A model generated the notes under the pieces. That model was not told where the DNA came from, searched no databases, and saw only the letters and a program-made list of their open reading frames with translations. From assembly GCA_948144175.1 (NCBI GenBank), contig CANXME010002275.1, forward strand, positions 1 through 64,000: a stretch of DNA of 64,000 nt. The letters run 5' to 3'. Below, piece by piece: positions 24,226-35,479 of this stretch (its first letter is position 1; the number at the start of each line of letters is the position of its first letter). The position numbers were made by a program, and so were the translations under genes. The stretch comes from Closterium sp. NIES-65. Taxonomy: Eukaryota; Streptophyta; Zygnematophyceae; Desmidiales; Closteriaceae.

Positions 24226-24356
24226 TGTCAGATTATTATAGCTGATGCATGTTTGTAGGCTATAGTGGGGTAGCACATATGGGGTACAGTTTGCTAGGGT
24301 TGTATTTGTACCCAACTCTGACTTAGTCAATTCATTCCTCTGCTCATAGTTTCACA
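24226..24356 (+). repeat. 3' LTR of C2
   Basis: 131 bp, TGTCAGATTATTATAG to AGTTTCACA, followed by target duplication CAAGT. Confidence 0.93.
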
Positions 24357-24361
24357 CAAGT

Positions 24362-24681
24362 GCGACAGCTGCAGTGGGGACCGCGGGAGGGTGGGCGGGG
24401 ATAGCTGCTCGAGCGCGACGAGCGGAATAGGGGGCCGAAACGGAGGCGCGACGAGGCGACGTCGGGGCAGCGTGGCCGCGAACGACGGGGCGACGAGGCA
24501 GCGCGTCGAGCAGAGCGCCGCCTTCGCCCCGTCGATCGCACTGACGATCGAAACCGTCGCGGATTTTCACGCGACGGTCGCACTGACGGCCCGATCGCAG
24601 TAGAAAGTCGTTGGGAGGGAGGGCCGCCATGACAGGGTCGAAAATTGGTGGGCCCATTGATCGAAATCTAGCTCGATACCA
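24362..24681 (-). other. Internal DNA of E, 5' part, with PBS
   Basis: GC-rich sequence without a recognisable protein. On the minus strand the PBS TGGTATCGAGC lies at 24681-24671, followed by TGGGCCCACC at 24656-24647, the same box seen downstream of the PBS in family C. Frames of 70-100 codons here are not supported by any domain. Confidence 0.7.
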
Positions 24682-24913
24682 TCTCAGAATAGTAGATTAA
24701 TCTTAGGCGCCATGGCTAGGTTTTGAGGAAAACAAGAGTAGCGAGGGAGAAGTTGTACCAACAAAAAAGAGGGTGATTCAATATTGAGCGAGGGTACAAA
24801 TAGGAAAGAACCAACAAGAAAGGTGCACCACCCAACTAAGAGAATGCTATAACTACAATAACCAATCTTACAGGCAGTTACATATAGAAAATATTAACTT
24901 ATATTTTCCGACA
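24682..24913 (-). repeat. 5' LTR of E
   Basis: 232 bp, near-identical to 15939-16169 (one indel in a C run, two substitutions). Followed by TCACA and then D coding sequence. Confidence 0.88.
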
Positions 24914-24918
24914 TCACA

Positions 24919-25151
24919 TGCAGGCCTGACCTTTCCTACATCGCAAGTCAGCTGGCCCAGTACTCACGCAGACCAACGGCTGAGAATCTTCTGGACCTGC
25001 AACGCGCCCTACAGTTCTTCGTTTCAATGCCCAAGATTGGGCTGTGCTACTCTACTGCACCAGCTCCACCCTTCAATCTCATTGGCTACGTGGACGCCGT
25101 TCACGCAGCAGATCCCGTCAATCGGCGGTCCAGGACTGGCTTTCCTGTTCC
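24919..25151 (+). pseudogene. RNase H start of element D
   Basis: Continues D after E: RPDLSYIASQLAQYSRR, LQRALQFFVSMPKIGLCYS, then LIGYVDAVHAADPVNRRSRTGF. One extra T in a TTT run near 25143 shifts the frame. The block is cut by the insert at 25152, and the joined reading resumes after 26031. Confidence 0.82.
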
Positions 25152-26026
25152 TTTTATGTGATGCTATCATATGCATTCACGTCTGTCTGCCTCCCATCAT
25201 ATGTTCGTGCGTTGCATGCGTGGTGTGAGCGTGTGCAAGAATTTGTGTTTTCTGTGGTTGGTTTTTCTGAGTGTGTGAATGTTATTTGGCTTAAGCAGAT
25301 ATCTAAAGTGACTCCTCTGCTCAAGAGCTTTCCGACGAACCAAGTATCACTTCAATCGGAGCACAAACAAGAAAGTTACTAACGTTGGAGTTCGTATGCT
25401 TTTCATATTTGATTGTGGCAACTGTGGGAAGTTGTGGGGTTGACTCAATATGGGGTACAGACTTTTGGGGTTGGGAAATTCGTCTTTTCTACTGTAGTTG
25501 CTGCCAAATGGTTGGGTGAAACCAAACCAGGTTGGCAAGTGTGGCCAAGTTGGGTTGAGGTGGATTGTGGAGGTTGGGATAGTGACAAAGGTCAAAGTTG
25601 GGTTGCCTATGGGGAAGGGAATTGTGTGGCATGGGGTTTCCTTGGTTGGGGACTCTCTTGGGACCTTCCCTCTCATCCTCCTCATCCATCCTACCTGGTT
25701 TAGTGCTACTCTAACTCTCTTGTGTAGTAATTGTGAACTTGTGTGAGACTATTGTGATTGAGTTCAGATTCCTTTGGCAACATACCCCCCCAGTGCGCTG
25801 AAATGGATAACTCGAGATTTACTTCACTTCTTAATACGATTCAACTTGGGAAATGTAGCTACGATATAGGGCTACAACATATCTGAAATTGGTGAAGTTT
25901 TGACGGTGCGTGTTTTTGTCGACGACGTTTCTTGTGAGCGCGACTATTCTGTCCAGAAATAGAGACCAACGATTTTGAGAATTTTAGGCACCTAATCTTC
26001 GTAGACTCCGTCCTTAGTCTCTAACA
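25152..26026. mobile_element. 875-bp insertion in D, probable solo LTR
   Basis: Interrupts the D RNase H reading between CTGTTCC and CGACTCGAACC. GTTCC occurs on both sides (25147-25151, 26027-26031), as expected for a 5-bp duplication. There is no coding frame of note. It contains TATGGGGTACA (about 25449) like the LTR cores in this window, many GGTTG words like A's LTR, and ends CTAACA. It starts TTTTATGTG instead of TG, so the left boundary or the class is uncertain. Best guess: a solo LTR left by recombination. Confidence 0.55.
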
Positions 26027-26031
26027 GTTCC

Positions 26032-26453
26032 GACTCGAACCAACGGGACCAATCTTCTGGAATTCATAGAAGCAGGAGCTGGTTGCCTTGTCATCAGCTG
26101 AAGCGGAATTCATTGCAGCAACCGCAGCAGTTCGCGAAGGCCTCTACTTGCAGGAACTTCTGCAGGAGGCAGAAATTCCAGCTTCGTCCACCTTTCGTCT
26201 CCACTGCGACAACCAGAGCGCGATTCGCATCGCGAACAAACCTGGTTTCGTCAACCGCACCAAGCACATTGCGCTGCGGTATTTCTTCGTGAAGGACGAA
26301 GTGGACAAAGGCAAGGTTAACTTGACCTACTGCTCGACTGGTGACATGGCAGCAGACTTTCTCACGAGGCGACTGCCACGCCAGCAGTATCAGCATTGCT
26401 CCGAACTCGGCGGAGTGGTCAAGCACGTCAAGTCAAGCTGCGGCCAGGAGTGA
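26032..26453 (+). pseudogene. RNase H C-terminal part of element D
   Basis: Reads GPIFWNS, then an in-frame TAG, then KQELVALSSAEAEFIAAT, LHCDNQSAIRIANKP, TKHIALRYFFVKDEV, GDMAADFLTRRLP and a TGA at 26451. All are hallmarks of the copia RNase H C-terminus, with catalytic Glu in EAEF and Asp in CDNQSA preserved. The longest clean frame is 26088-26453. Confidence 0.87.
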
Positions 26454-26460
26454 AGGGGGG

Positions 26461-26882
26461 TGTTATGAATAGCAATGAATGAAGATTACAGTGCACTCCC
26501 GACCGCAGCTAAAGAAGCATGCAGTATCGAGAACGAATGTGAAGAGTCAGAATTGACTCGAAACGTCAGATGGTCGAGATGCATCTGGACTGTCGGATCA
26601 TATGGCATCGGGCAGCTGCAGGCAGAAGGATTCTGGCGGGAACAGTCCGCACGGTTGGGAATGAATTTGAATAAGGGAATGTACCCCTTAGAGTACATGG
26701 CTAGCTAGGTGGATTCGTATTCCCCTGTACTCTTATTTATATCGTTGTATTTGCATGTTTTTATCATCTCAAGCATTTTAAATTCACTCTGCTATTGAGG
26801 TCAAGGGCCCACCACCACTAGACTAGAAGTGTGCGAACCTTCCTGAGGTGATCCTGGTTACGATCTACCTCTGATCGCAACA
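26461..26882 (+). repeat. 3' LTR of element D
   Basis: Begins TGTTATGAATAGC right after the polypurine tract (TGAAGGGGGG, 26451-26460). The 3' end is placed at GATCGCAACA by its CA terminus only; no second copy is in the window. The block AAGGGAATGTACCCCT...GAGTACATGGCTAGCTAG (about 26668-26708) matches the H LTR at about 48926-48960. Contains GGGCCCACC at 26805-26813. Confidence 0.65.
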
Positions 26883-27240
26883 CCATCAGGTGCCCATACA
26901 TCATGCTCCACCTTACCCCACCAAAAGGTATTACAACATACGATGACAAACTTTCACCCCACCTCACCTTTCCACGACAGATGGATGTCTAAAACTTCAG
27001 AATAAACATTAGCATTCCGCACTGTGCTACCGATCATCCTCCAAACCTCATATCCACATTCTCTACTTCTGCTTGGCCCGTCCAAGCCTCAATAGCAGCA
27101 GCAAGGTGATGAACTTCACAGCAATTCCGAGGCGGCAAAAAGCTGACCAGGCACTCCCACTTGCCTAGCTAGTCCACTGATCGAGACACAAGCAGCTGCG
27201 GGCATGAGAGCAAGCACCCACACACCTCTTCTATTAGTGC
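26883..27240. other. Unclassified sequence between D and C3
   Basis: About 360 bases of moderate GC with no frame or domain I recognise. It ends just before the C3 LTR. The last ~165 bases (from about 27073) resemble 41349-41510 on the other side of C3, so a tandem pair seems to have been split by the C3 insertion. Confidence 0.5.
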
Positions 27241-27373
27241 TGTCAAACCATATTTGTGCTAGTTGGATGTAGGCTATAGGGGGGTAACCCATATGGGGTA
27301 CAACCCAATATTAGGGTTAGCACTTGTACCCACAATTAGTTCAATGCAACCATTCATGCTTGCTATCTTGACA
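27241..27373 (+). repeat. 5' LTR of C3
   Basis: 133 bp, TGTCAAACCATATTTG to ATCTTGACA; shares the family core GTAGGCTATAG...CATATGGGGTACA. Confidence 0.9.
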
Positions 27374-28160
27374 TGGTTTCAGAGAAGTAGGTCCGTAGGA
27401 CCGGTTTTTTTTTTTTTTTTTTTTTTCCGAGCCCACCATACTTAGCGATCGACTGCGGTTACCGCGTTACCTCACTACCCTGTGTCGCGCTGCCCCGCAC
27501 ACGCCCTGCCCTGCCCCGCATCGCGCTGCTCTTCGCATGCCCTGCCTTGCCCCGCGTCGCGCTGCCTCGCGCACGCTCTGCCTGCCCTGCCTCACGTCAC
27601 CCTGCGCCAGCGCCCTGCCCTGCGCCAGCGCCCTGCCCTGCGCCAGCGCCCTGCCCTGCGCCAGCGCCCTTCCCTGCGCCAGCGCCCTGCCCTGCGCCAG
27701 CGCCCTGCCCTGCGCCGGCGCCCCTGCCCTGCACCAGCGCCCTGCCCTGCGCCAACACCGTGCCCTGCACTAGCGCCCTGCCCTGCGCCGGCGCCCTGCC
27801 CTGCGCCAGCGCCCTGCCCTGCGCCAACGCCCTGCCCTGCGCCTGCGCCCTGCCCTACGCCCGTGCTACTGCCTTGCGCGTTGCGCCCTACGGCAGCCCG
27901 TGCGTCGCGCGCTGCTGCCCCGCGCGTCGCGCCCTACGCCAGCCCGCGAGTCGCGCGCTGCTGCCCCGCGTGTTGCACTCTACTGCAGCCCGCGCGTCGC
28001 GCCCTGCTGACCTGCGCGTCGCGCCCTGCTGCCCTACACAGCGCGCGCCCTGCTGCCCGCGCTGCCCAGTCCGAGCCGAGCCGCCCTACCCGACCCGATC
28101 CGCCCTGCTGCTGGTGGAGGTGCTACTAGGAGTGCTGGAGGTGATGCAGCCTAGCTTCAC
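27374..28160 (+). repeat. PBS, hairpin and minisatellite leader of C3
   Basis: PBS-like TGGTTTCAGAGA at 27374 (A to T and C to A against the usual site). Hairpin GGTCC/GGACC is at 27390-27402, followed by a T run of about 20 and a degenerate GAGCCCACC (27429-27437). An array of 18-base units CGCCCTGCCCTGCGCCAG follows at about 27590-27860, then CGCGCCCTACGGCAGCCCG-like units. The Cys/Ala/Pro-rich 200-codon frames are repeat translations. Confidence 0.78.
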
Positions 28161-28389
28161 CGAGCCGCTCTGCTAGACTTACTGCTGCTGCTACTCCTCG
28201 TGCTACTACCTTCACTCCGTACTGCCCTAGAGGTCGTGCTCCTCCTAGCTTGCCCGCCATAACTCACTCTGTAGTAGGGGGGGGGGGTGGTGACGGCGGT
28301 GGTGGCAGTAGTGGGAGTGGTGGCGGCCATAGTAGCAGTCACAGTGGCGCTGTTTGGTGCGGAGTTTCTGGCGGTGGCCAGATGTAGCT

Positions 28390-29038
28390 ACAGCGGCGTC
28401 CGACCCTTACGTCCCAACACGTTCGTGAGTGGTTTTTACAAGCGTGGGACGTCTCCGAGTCCTGGCCGCTGCCCGTACGTCATTCCCACAGGTTGTCGAG
28501 CTGGTCAGACCTGTGGGACACCTGGTCACGCACAGTCCCGCTGCTTTGCCTATTTGAGTGACGCCTGGCTCGCAGAGTTGAGGGACGAGGCTGAGATCCC
28601 CCACTGGCTTGGAGCTGCTTAGGTCGGGCGTTGATGTCTTTGCTTTAACACTATGACGCCATCTTACTGCTATGTATGCTTTGCCTGGTGGTGCTGAGGT
28701 CAACTGTTACCTAAGTGTGCAGTACGACCCCGGTATAGAGGTTGCCACTCTAGGTGCTAGTGAGGCTGCTCCCTTAGGTGCTAGCGAGTCTGCTCTCTCA
28801 GGTACTGCGCCTGCTGATGCCTTGCACACCTTCACGCTTGACTCAAGTGCTTCCCGCTCTTACTTTCGCAACAGTGCCGCACTCACGCCACTCCCTGCAC
28901 CTGTTGCAGTCTCTCTAGCTGACCCCTCAGGGGTCCCAGTTCTTGCACGGTCCACGACTGTGCTTCCGTGCCTGACGGTTCCGTCTGGCTCACTGTCAGG
29001 TCTTCACCTCCCCTCGTTCTCTACGAACCAGGTGAGCA
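28390..29038 (+). pseudogene. C3 gag C-terminus and protease
   Basis: A G-rich stretch (28270-28380) leads to a QHVREWFYK variant of the LREW motif near 28421. The knuckle CPYVIPTGCRAGQTC...H...C (C-X13-C-X4-H-X4-C) follows at about 28470-28545. The protease region is 28830-29038, where the catalytic DSG has become DSS (FTLDSSASRSYF), so the protease is probably dead. Frame shifts occur near 28440 and 28620. G interrupts the reading at VSNA; it resumes at 36352. Confidence 0.78.
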
Positions 29039-29043
29039 ACGCA

Positions 29044-29166
29044 TGTGAGAATTTAGGAACGAAGAATGACTAGAAAATTGGGCAATACAGGGTTTGTATG
29101 TCAGAAACTAATTGGGCTGTACCCCATAAGGAGTACCCCACTACAGCCTACAGTAAAGTTCTAACA
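29044..29166 (-). repeat. 3' LTR of G
   Basis: Minus-strand TGTTAGAACTTTACTG to AATTCTCACA, 123 bp. Next to polypurine tract CCTATGGGGGTG (29178-29167 on the minus strand). Confidence 0.9.
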
Positions 29167-29385
29167 CACCCCCATAGGTAAAGTGGGGGACAAGCAAGAG
29201 AACTAGACAAGGTCAAGCCCAGGGTGGATCACAACGTCACCACGCATTCTGAGCACAAGCAAATGGCTACAAGGCCAGTCCACGTGCAGAGTTATATATG
29301 AAAAGGAGAACATACAGGATAGTGATCACAACCTAGCAAGTGTGAGCATGCAGGTATATAAATATAGATCACAGTACAAGCATAG
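29167..29385 (-). other. 3' untranslated region of G
   Basis: Homologous to the C2, C3 and C5 3' regions, including the GTGATC(C)ACC block and an ATATTTATATACCTGC element near 29345-29360. No gene. Confidence 0.75.
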
Positions 29386-32300
29386 TCAAGAAGTGAGCAA
29401 GTGGGGCCAAATAGGTACAAGGCCTAGAACAGTACAGAAAAGCTGATGATCACAAGGCTGAAGTGCCTTGGTGAAGATATCAGCAGTGTTGGCGTGAGAG
29501 GCCACATAAACAAGACGAAGCTGACCATGCTGCTGCAAATCTCGAGCAAGGAAGTAGCGAAGAGCAATGTGCTTCGTCTGTGCTCCAATCTCTGCTCGCG
29601 ACACAAGGCAAGCATTGCCTTGTTGTCAACGTACAGAACTGGAGGAGAACGCGGCGGCTTTCCCAGGTCGGTAAGCAAGTCGGTGAGTCAGCGTAACTTC
29701 TATGCAGCCATGGCCTCTGCATAGATCTCAGCCTCACAGCTAGAGCTTAGAATAGAAGACGAGCGGGTGGACCACCAGGAATCAGAACCGGAGCCAAGGC
29801 TAAAGGTGTAACCCTGTGACGACCGCTGCGTAGCCAAGTCGTCAACCCAAGAAGCGTATGTGTGACCAGTGAGGACAACTAGATCCCATCCTCCAAGCAC
29901 GAGCCCCAAGCCTGACGTACTGCACAAGAAGCGCATCACCCTCTTAGCTGCCTTCCAATGCTCTGGTCGGTGTCTCCCGGGCGCAACGTAGCGCACTAGG
30001 ATGCTTAGAGGGTAAGCAAGGTCAAGTCTAGTGCGGGTCATCAGGTACATGAGGCAGCCCACAAGCTCTGGATACGGGCCACTCGGCAGAGCTGAGAGCG
30101 AGTGACCGGTAGGCAGAGGAGTGGACTGTGGCGAGCAGTGCTAAAGTCAAAGCGCTGAGAGGACCTGCTGCACCATGTGTGACTGAGTCAGGGTGATGGT
30201 GCGCCGTGCTCTGTCCCGGCTGATCTGCAAGCCAAGATAGCTGCGCAGCTCACCCAGATCTATGCACGTGTGTCTCTTCTGCAGCTCGGACTTCACTAGA
30301 GTAAGTGCCTCAGTGTCAGCAGTGGCAAAAACCAAGTCGTCGATGTACACGAGGATGTAGAACGGAGGTAGCGAAGTGTCGGTGCGTAGAAACACCAACG
30401 GGTCAGCAGTAGAAGGAGCAAACCCAAGAGCCGTAAGAGTCGTCCTCAGAGTGTCGTGCCACTTGCTTGGCACCTGGCGGAGACCGTAGACTGGCCGCTG
30501 GAGGCTCCACTAGGTACCTGCAGAAAACGACCCAGTGAAGCCAGGTGGGCGGCGCAGCCAGATCTCTCGTGCAGGCTGCCCTGTAGGAGAGCAGTGCTGA
30601 AGTCAAGAGAGTGAAGCTCGTAGTCACGCTGTGCGGCGACGTGCAGGAGAACCCGAAGAGTGGTCATCTTCGGGGTCGGGGAGAAGGTATGGAAGAAGTC
30701 AACTTCCTATCGCTGACTGAAGCCTCGTGCAACGTAACGCGCCTTGAAGACAGGCGGAGAACCTGGCGGCCGCTTCACCCTGAAAATCCACATGCCACTG
30801 ACGATGTTCGCCCCAGGAGGGGGAACCTCGTTGACAGAAGTGCCTGTGGACTTCCATGATGCCATCTCTGCATCCATGGCTGACTGCCACTGAGAGGAGT
30901 AGGGACCCTCTATCGCCTCTGCGTAAGAGCGCGGGGTCGGGATGTCTGGTGCATCCGGGTCTTCCTCAGGTGCAATTAGCATGGACACGAGATGAGGTAC
31001 AGAAGCCGCAAAACACTCAAGGTCCTCTTGCCCGTCCTCAAGAACGTCCGTGCTAAGATCACACTCACCCCCGACGGACGGAGGACAGACAAACTCAAGA
31101 CTCTGCAACACGACTAGCGGCGTAGTCTAGACGGTAGCGAGTAGCAATGTCGACAAGCTTAGCAACTAAGGCAGATGCAGTGGTGGACTCAAAGGAAGGG
31201 TCAGTGACAACACTAGCTAGCAGACGCGTGACGGTAGGGCTGGCAGCACAAAGTGAGTCAGACTCGGGGTCCGGACAGTCAGCAAGGGAGGACGCAGGAG
31301 GAGACGGCAGAGGGACATACAGTGGAACAGAGGAAGGACGGAGTGCCATCTGGTGCGTGCCGGGGACAGGAGAAGGACGCGGACGCGGAATACGACGATC
31401 AGTGCGAGCAGTGCGAACAAGCGACGGAGGGCAAGACGCGGGCTCACGACGCTCAGCAAGACCTCCGGTTGGTCTAGTGTAAGGAGAAGGACCAGGTTGC
31501 GGGGAGGCCGGCGGTAGCTGCGAGTGCGACTGTACCGGCGGTGGGACACTCTAAGGGAGGATTAGGACCAGTAGAAGACGGGAGACCAAGAACCTGCTGA
31601 AGGAGTGGAACAAAGTACGGCCGCGGCCATGCAGCACCACCAGAACCAGCAGAAACGGCTCGAGCACCCCCAGCTCCAGCTCCTGCAGCGCCACTAGCTC
31701 CAGCACCAGCAGCACCTCCAGCAAGACCTGCTCCAGCAGCACCTCCAGCAAGACCAGCTCCAGTGCCTCCAGCTCCAACTCCTGCAGCACCACTAGCTCC
31801 AACACCAGCAGCACCTCTATCAGAACCAGCTCCAGCAGCACCTCCAGCAGGACCAGCTCCAGTGCCCCCAGCTTCAACTGATGCAGCACTACTAGCTCTA
31901 GCACCAGCAGCACCTCCAGCAGGAACAGCTCCAGCATCACCTCTAGCAGGACCAGCTCCAGCGCCTCCAGCTCCAACTCCTGCAGCACCACTAGCTCCAG
32001 CACCAGCAGCACCTCCAGCAGGACCAGCTCCATTGCCTCCAGCTCCAACTCATGTAGCACCACTAGCTCCAGCACTAGCATCACCTCCAGCACGAACAGC
32101 TCTAGCAGCACCTCCAGCAAGACCAGCTCTAGCACCTGTAGCTCCAGCAGTACGGCTCCAGAGCCAAGCAAACCACTTGCGCAGCTGCGGTGGAGAGAGC
32201 GGCTCCCGCCTGGACAAGACACACGAAGGACCTCTAGAGGACAAAGTACCTCCATGCTCAGCACGCTCAGGCTCCACACGCACAGGCTCAGCACCCCCAG

Positions 32301-35300
32301 GCTCCACACTCTCAGAATCAGCAGCCCCAGGCTTAGCACCCCCAAGCTCCGCACGCTCAGGCTCAGGTCCCGCACCCGCAGGCTCAGCACCCCTAGGCCC
32401 CGCACCCGCAGACTTAGCACCCCCAGGCCCCACACCCGCAGGCTCAGCACCCCTAGTAGTACCAGAGTCGACAGCTAGCTTGACAGGCTCGACAGGGTCT
32501 ATCTGGAACACACCTGAGGGGGCAGTACCCTGAGGGGGGAGGGGGTCTACCAGAGGAGGATCTGGTGCTAGGAAGAGCGGCGGGGGGGGGAGAGGGGCAG
32601 TGCGGTAGGGGAAGAGACGGTAGAAGGGAACCGACTCGTCAAACGTGACGTCCTGAGAGGACAGTACACGGCGCGAGGTGGGGTGGTAAAACTGCCAGCC
32701 AGGCGCGTCATGGGGGAAGCCAAGGAAGACGCAGGGAACAGCACGGGAGGACAGCTAGTCCGCGGAAGAATCGCGGACAAAAGCTCGAGATCCCCAGACA
32801 CGGAACACCGACGCATCGCCAACCTTCCCGGTCCACCACAGAGCAGGTGTGATCTCCGGAACGGAGACATGGGGCTGGAGGTTTGAGCTGATGCGCAGCG
32901 TACTGAACCGCGAAGAGCCACAGAAAATGGGGAGCAGCCGCATGGATCATGGACGTACGAGCGACGTCCATGACCATGCCAATGCGGCGCTCAGCAATCC
33001 CATTCTGCTGTGGGGAGGCCGGAAGCGTGAACGTCTGGCAGATGCCCTCTGCACAACAAAAGGCCTGCAGAAGGTCGGAGGAAAACTCTCCACCTCTGTC
33101 AGAGTGCAGACGGAGAACAGGAAGGTCCGAGACGAAACTCTCGCTGAGCAGGCGACAAGCAGCGCAGATCCAGTCGATCAGCACCCCAGTGACCTCATCC
33201 TTGCGGTGCAAGGGGAAGACTGTGGTGTAACGCGAGTAGTCGTAAACGACCAGCAGAAAGTATGCTCGTGACCTAGTCCACGGACGCGGGCTAGGCCCCA
33301 CACGTCCATGTGGAGAGTCTGCAGTGGAGCCTCTCTCGGAGGAAACTCGGAGGAGTGAGGGGCGGCGCGCTGCCGTCCCTCAACGCAAGGAACACAGGTA
33401 GGGGCAGGCCCTGGGGGGAGGGGAGGGAGAGACCGGGGAAGATCAGTGACAAGGACATGGGAGGCCATACCTCGAAGACGAGGCAGGGAGGGGTGACCAA
33501 GGCGGTGGTGCCAGAGGAGAGTCTGGTGTGACAGGATACGACACGAGCACGAGGCAGACTCCGGACCAGACCTGGACGCGACAGCAAACACCTGACCAGA
33601 CGCAGTAACTAGAGGGGACGCAGTAGTCAGGGTGTACAAGCTCGACACAGGCTGATGGGTAAACGTGACAAGGTGGCGGCCTGTCCGAGTACACGTACAG
33701 TGGGTCACCCGCTGACCACAAGGAGTAAACTGGTCAACCCACTCGTCCGGGAGGTCAGCTCCACTCACCAAGTTTGTAGAGAATGAGGGGAGGTGGAGAC
33801 TTGATAGTGAGCCAGACGGGACCGCCGGACACGGCAGAACCGTAGAGGAGTGTGCAAGGACTAGACCCCTAGAGGGGTCAGCCAGGGAGACAGCAACCGG
33901 CCGACTGAGTGGCGTGAGTGTGGTGCAGTCGCGAAAGAAAGAGCGGGAGGCACCATAGTCAAGAGTGAAAGTGTGCAAGGCCTCAGCAGTCGCAGTACCT
34001 GAAAGAGCTGACTCACCAGCACCTGGAGCAGCAGGCTCACCAGTACCTGGAGGAGTAGCAGGCTCACCAGTACCTGGAGGAGCAAACTCACTAGCACCTT
34101 GAGCAGCAGCCTCTATACCTAGGTCAGGCGGCACACACAGGTAACAGTCACCCTCAGCACTAATAGTCACAGCATACATGGCAGCAAGGATAGCATCATA
34201 ATCAAGATCAAAGATAAAAACACTAGACCTAAGCAGATCAGCCCAGCGAGGGAGCTCAGTAGCGTCAGCAAAACTGTGCGCGCCAGGCGTTAGTCAGGCG
34301 ACCGAAACAGCGCTGCGTAGCTAGCGGCAGGCCGCACGTCTCCCCACGGCGGTCACATGTGCGGAGAACGTAAGCGTAGGGACCCGCACTCCTAGACCTC
34401 CCACACCCAGCGTACCACTCACGAAGCTGCTGGGGCGACGGGACCTCACGGGAACGTGGCTGCTGTTGGCGCTGGCCACCACCAAAGCCTCCACGTTGCA
34501 CGGCTCCACCCCGACCAGCACCACCGCTGCCGCCACCCCCACAGCTGCTGCCGCCGCCGCCTCCACCTCCACCGCCGCCATTGACGCCCCCACTCCCGCC
34601 TCCACCCCAGCACCACTCCCACCCCCTCCACCTCCTCCACCGCCACCACCGCCACTCCGGCCGTCCCCTCCACCACCCTTGCCCCCCTTGCCCTTGTCGC
34701 TGCGGCGCCTACCACTAGCAGCAGACGCAGCCCCGACCGCCTTGATGCCAACGAGGTCGTCAGCAGCAGCAGAAAGGGGGACAGGGGAGCACCCTTCAAA
34801 GAAAGGGGTGCGAGGGTTGCCACGAGAAGCTCCTACAGCGACTATGCTAGCCTCAGCTGCAAGGAGGCCCCTTCTCGAGCAGGTCGATGGTGAGCTCAGT
34901 GGGGCAAAGGGAGAGAAAGTGGTCCCTGACCGAGCGGAGAGAGTCAGGGAGGCAGGTGACTAGGTAGAAGAGGGTGATGTATATGGGGGGGGGGGGGGGG
35001 GGGTCTTGGCGCAGAACTCGGAGGGAAGCGCAGCGCGGGTAGCGGGTGTCACTAGTGCGGAGGTGAGTGATGAGGTCAGCGACTGTAGCAAACGCGGCTA
35101 GGTCAGGGAACAAGTTCGGTAGCATGAGGCGGCTGAGGGCAGCAGAGGCAGGGGAGGAGTAGCGTGCGACAACAACATCGTAGAGAGACTTAGCAATCTT
35201 GTACTGGCCAAAGTGTGCGCGTTCAGTGGACGGCAAGTGACTACGAGCAGCAAGGCGGGCAACAGCGTCACGAGTAGTCCACTGAGAGCGTACCGTACTG

Positions 35301-35464
35301 TCAGCGTTGGCAGCAGGTGCATTAGAAGAGCCGGACGTGCGATCGAACAGTGAGACCCCGTCCCTGGATTTGCATTGAAGATAGAGCTGCAAGTCATCGA
35401 CCCAAACCTCAAAATCCACCGCACAGCCCTCAGCATCGAAGGTAAGCATAGTAGGAGTAGCCAT
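29386..35464 (-). pseudogene. Broken copia gag-pol of element G
   Basis: Start at the ATG 35464 (MATP). Gag N-terminal half reads open to 34853, spanning a 20-base C run near 34985-35005. The Gly tract lies at about 34500-34680 and the LREW motif at 34435-34412. The knuckle has lost its first Cys (Tyr) and its His (Leu). Protease FTLDYGASRSFF is near 33940. Integrase includes HMDVWG (about 33312), LHSDRGGEF and GIAERR. The linker holds PPQLRKWF (32193-32170) and GGAEP repeats; many Leu/Glu-rich frames there are shadows. RT YIDD is near 30335, and RNase H ends at TGA 29386. At least six frame changes split it. It is dead by its knuckle and frames, although the RT active site survives. Confidence 0.87.
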
Positions 35465-35479
35465 AGCGGCAGTAGCAGC

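Larger units (their letters stand above)
16901..24356 (+). mobile_element. Full-length short-LTR copia element C2
   Basis: 7,456 bp with 131-bp LTRs that differ only by two one-base run-length changes, and target duplication CAAGT on both sides (16896-16900, 24357-24361). PBS, hairpin, leader, gag, protease, integrase, RT, RNase H, 3' UTR and polypurine tract (24214-24225) are all present. The LTRs argue for a recent insertion into E, but gag-pol has several frame breaks, mostly in mononucleotide runs. Confidence 0.94.
15939..24913 (-). mobile_element. Non-autonomous LTR element E (host of C2)
   Basis: The 231- and 232-bp terminal repeats (15939-16169, 24682-24913) differ at three places. 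TCACA flanks both ends (15934-15938, 24914-24918). Minus-strand PBS TGGTATCGAGC is at 24681-24671 and a polypurine tract at 16180-16170. Without C2 and its duplication the element is only about 1.5 kb, with about 1.05 kb of internal DNA and no recognisable gag or pol, the form of a TRIM/LARD-like passenger mobilised by another element's proteins. Its partner is not identifiable here. Confidence 0.87.
15033..26882 (+). mobile_element. Copia retrotransposon D, split by E/C2 and an 875-bp insert
   Basis: Three blocks read as one copia pol in order: RT (15033-15938), the start of RNase H (24914-25151) and the rest of RNase H to the stop (26027-26453). A polypurine tract and 3' LTR follow. The first gap is E, flanked by TCACA on both sides; the second is an insert flanked by GTTCC. 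The 5' half of D lies beyond C1, outside the window. D is among the oldest layers here. Confidence 0.88.

Noticed and set aside
31551-32533. Long Leu/Glu/Val-rich or Pro/Ala-rich frames in G, and similar ones at 37889-38700 (C3), 21452-21835 (C2) and 53274-53700 (C5)
   Set aside because: These are alternative readings of the GGAEP-type linker between integrase and RT, in phases other than pol.
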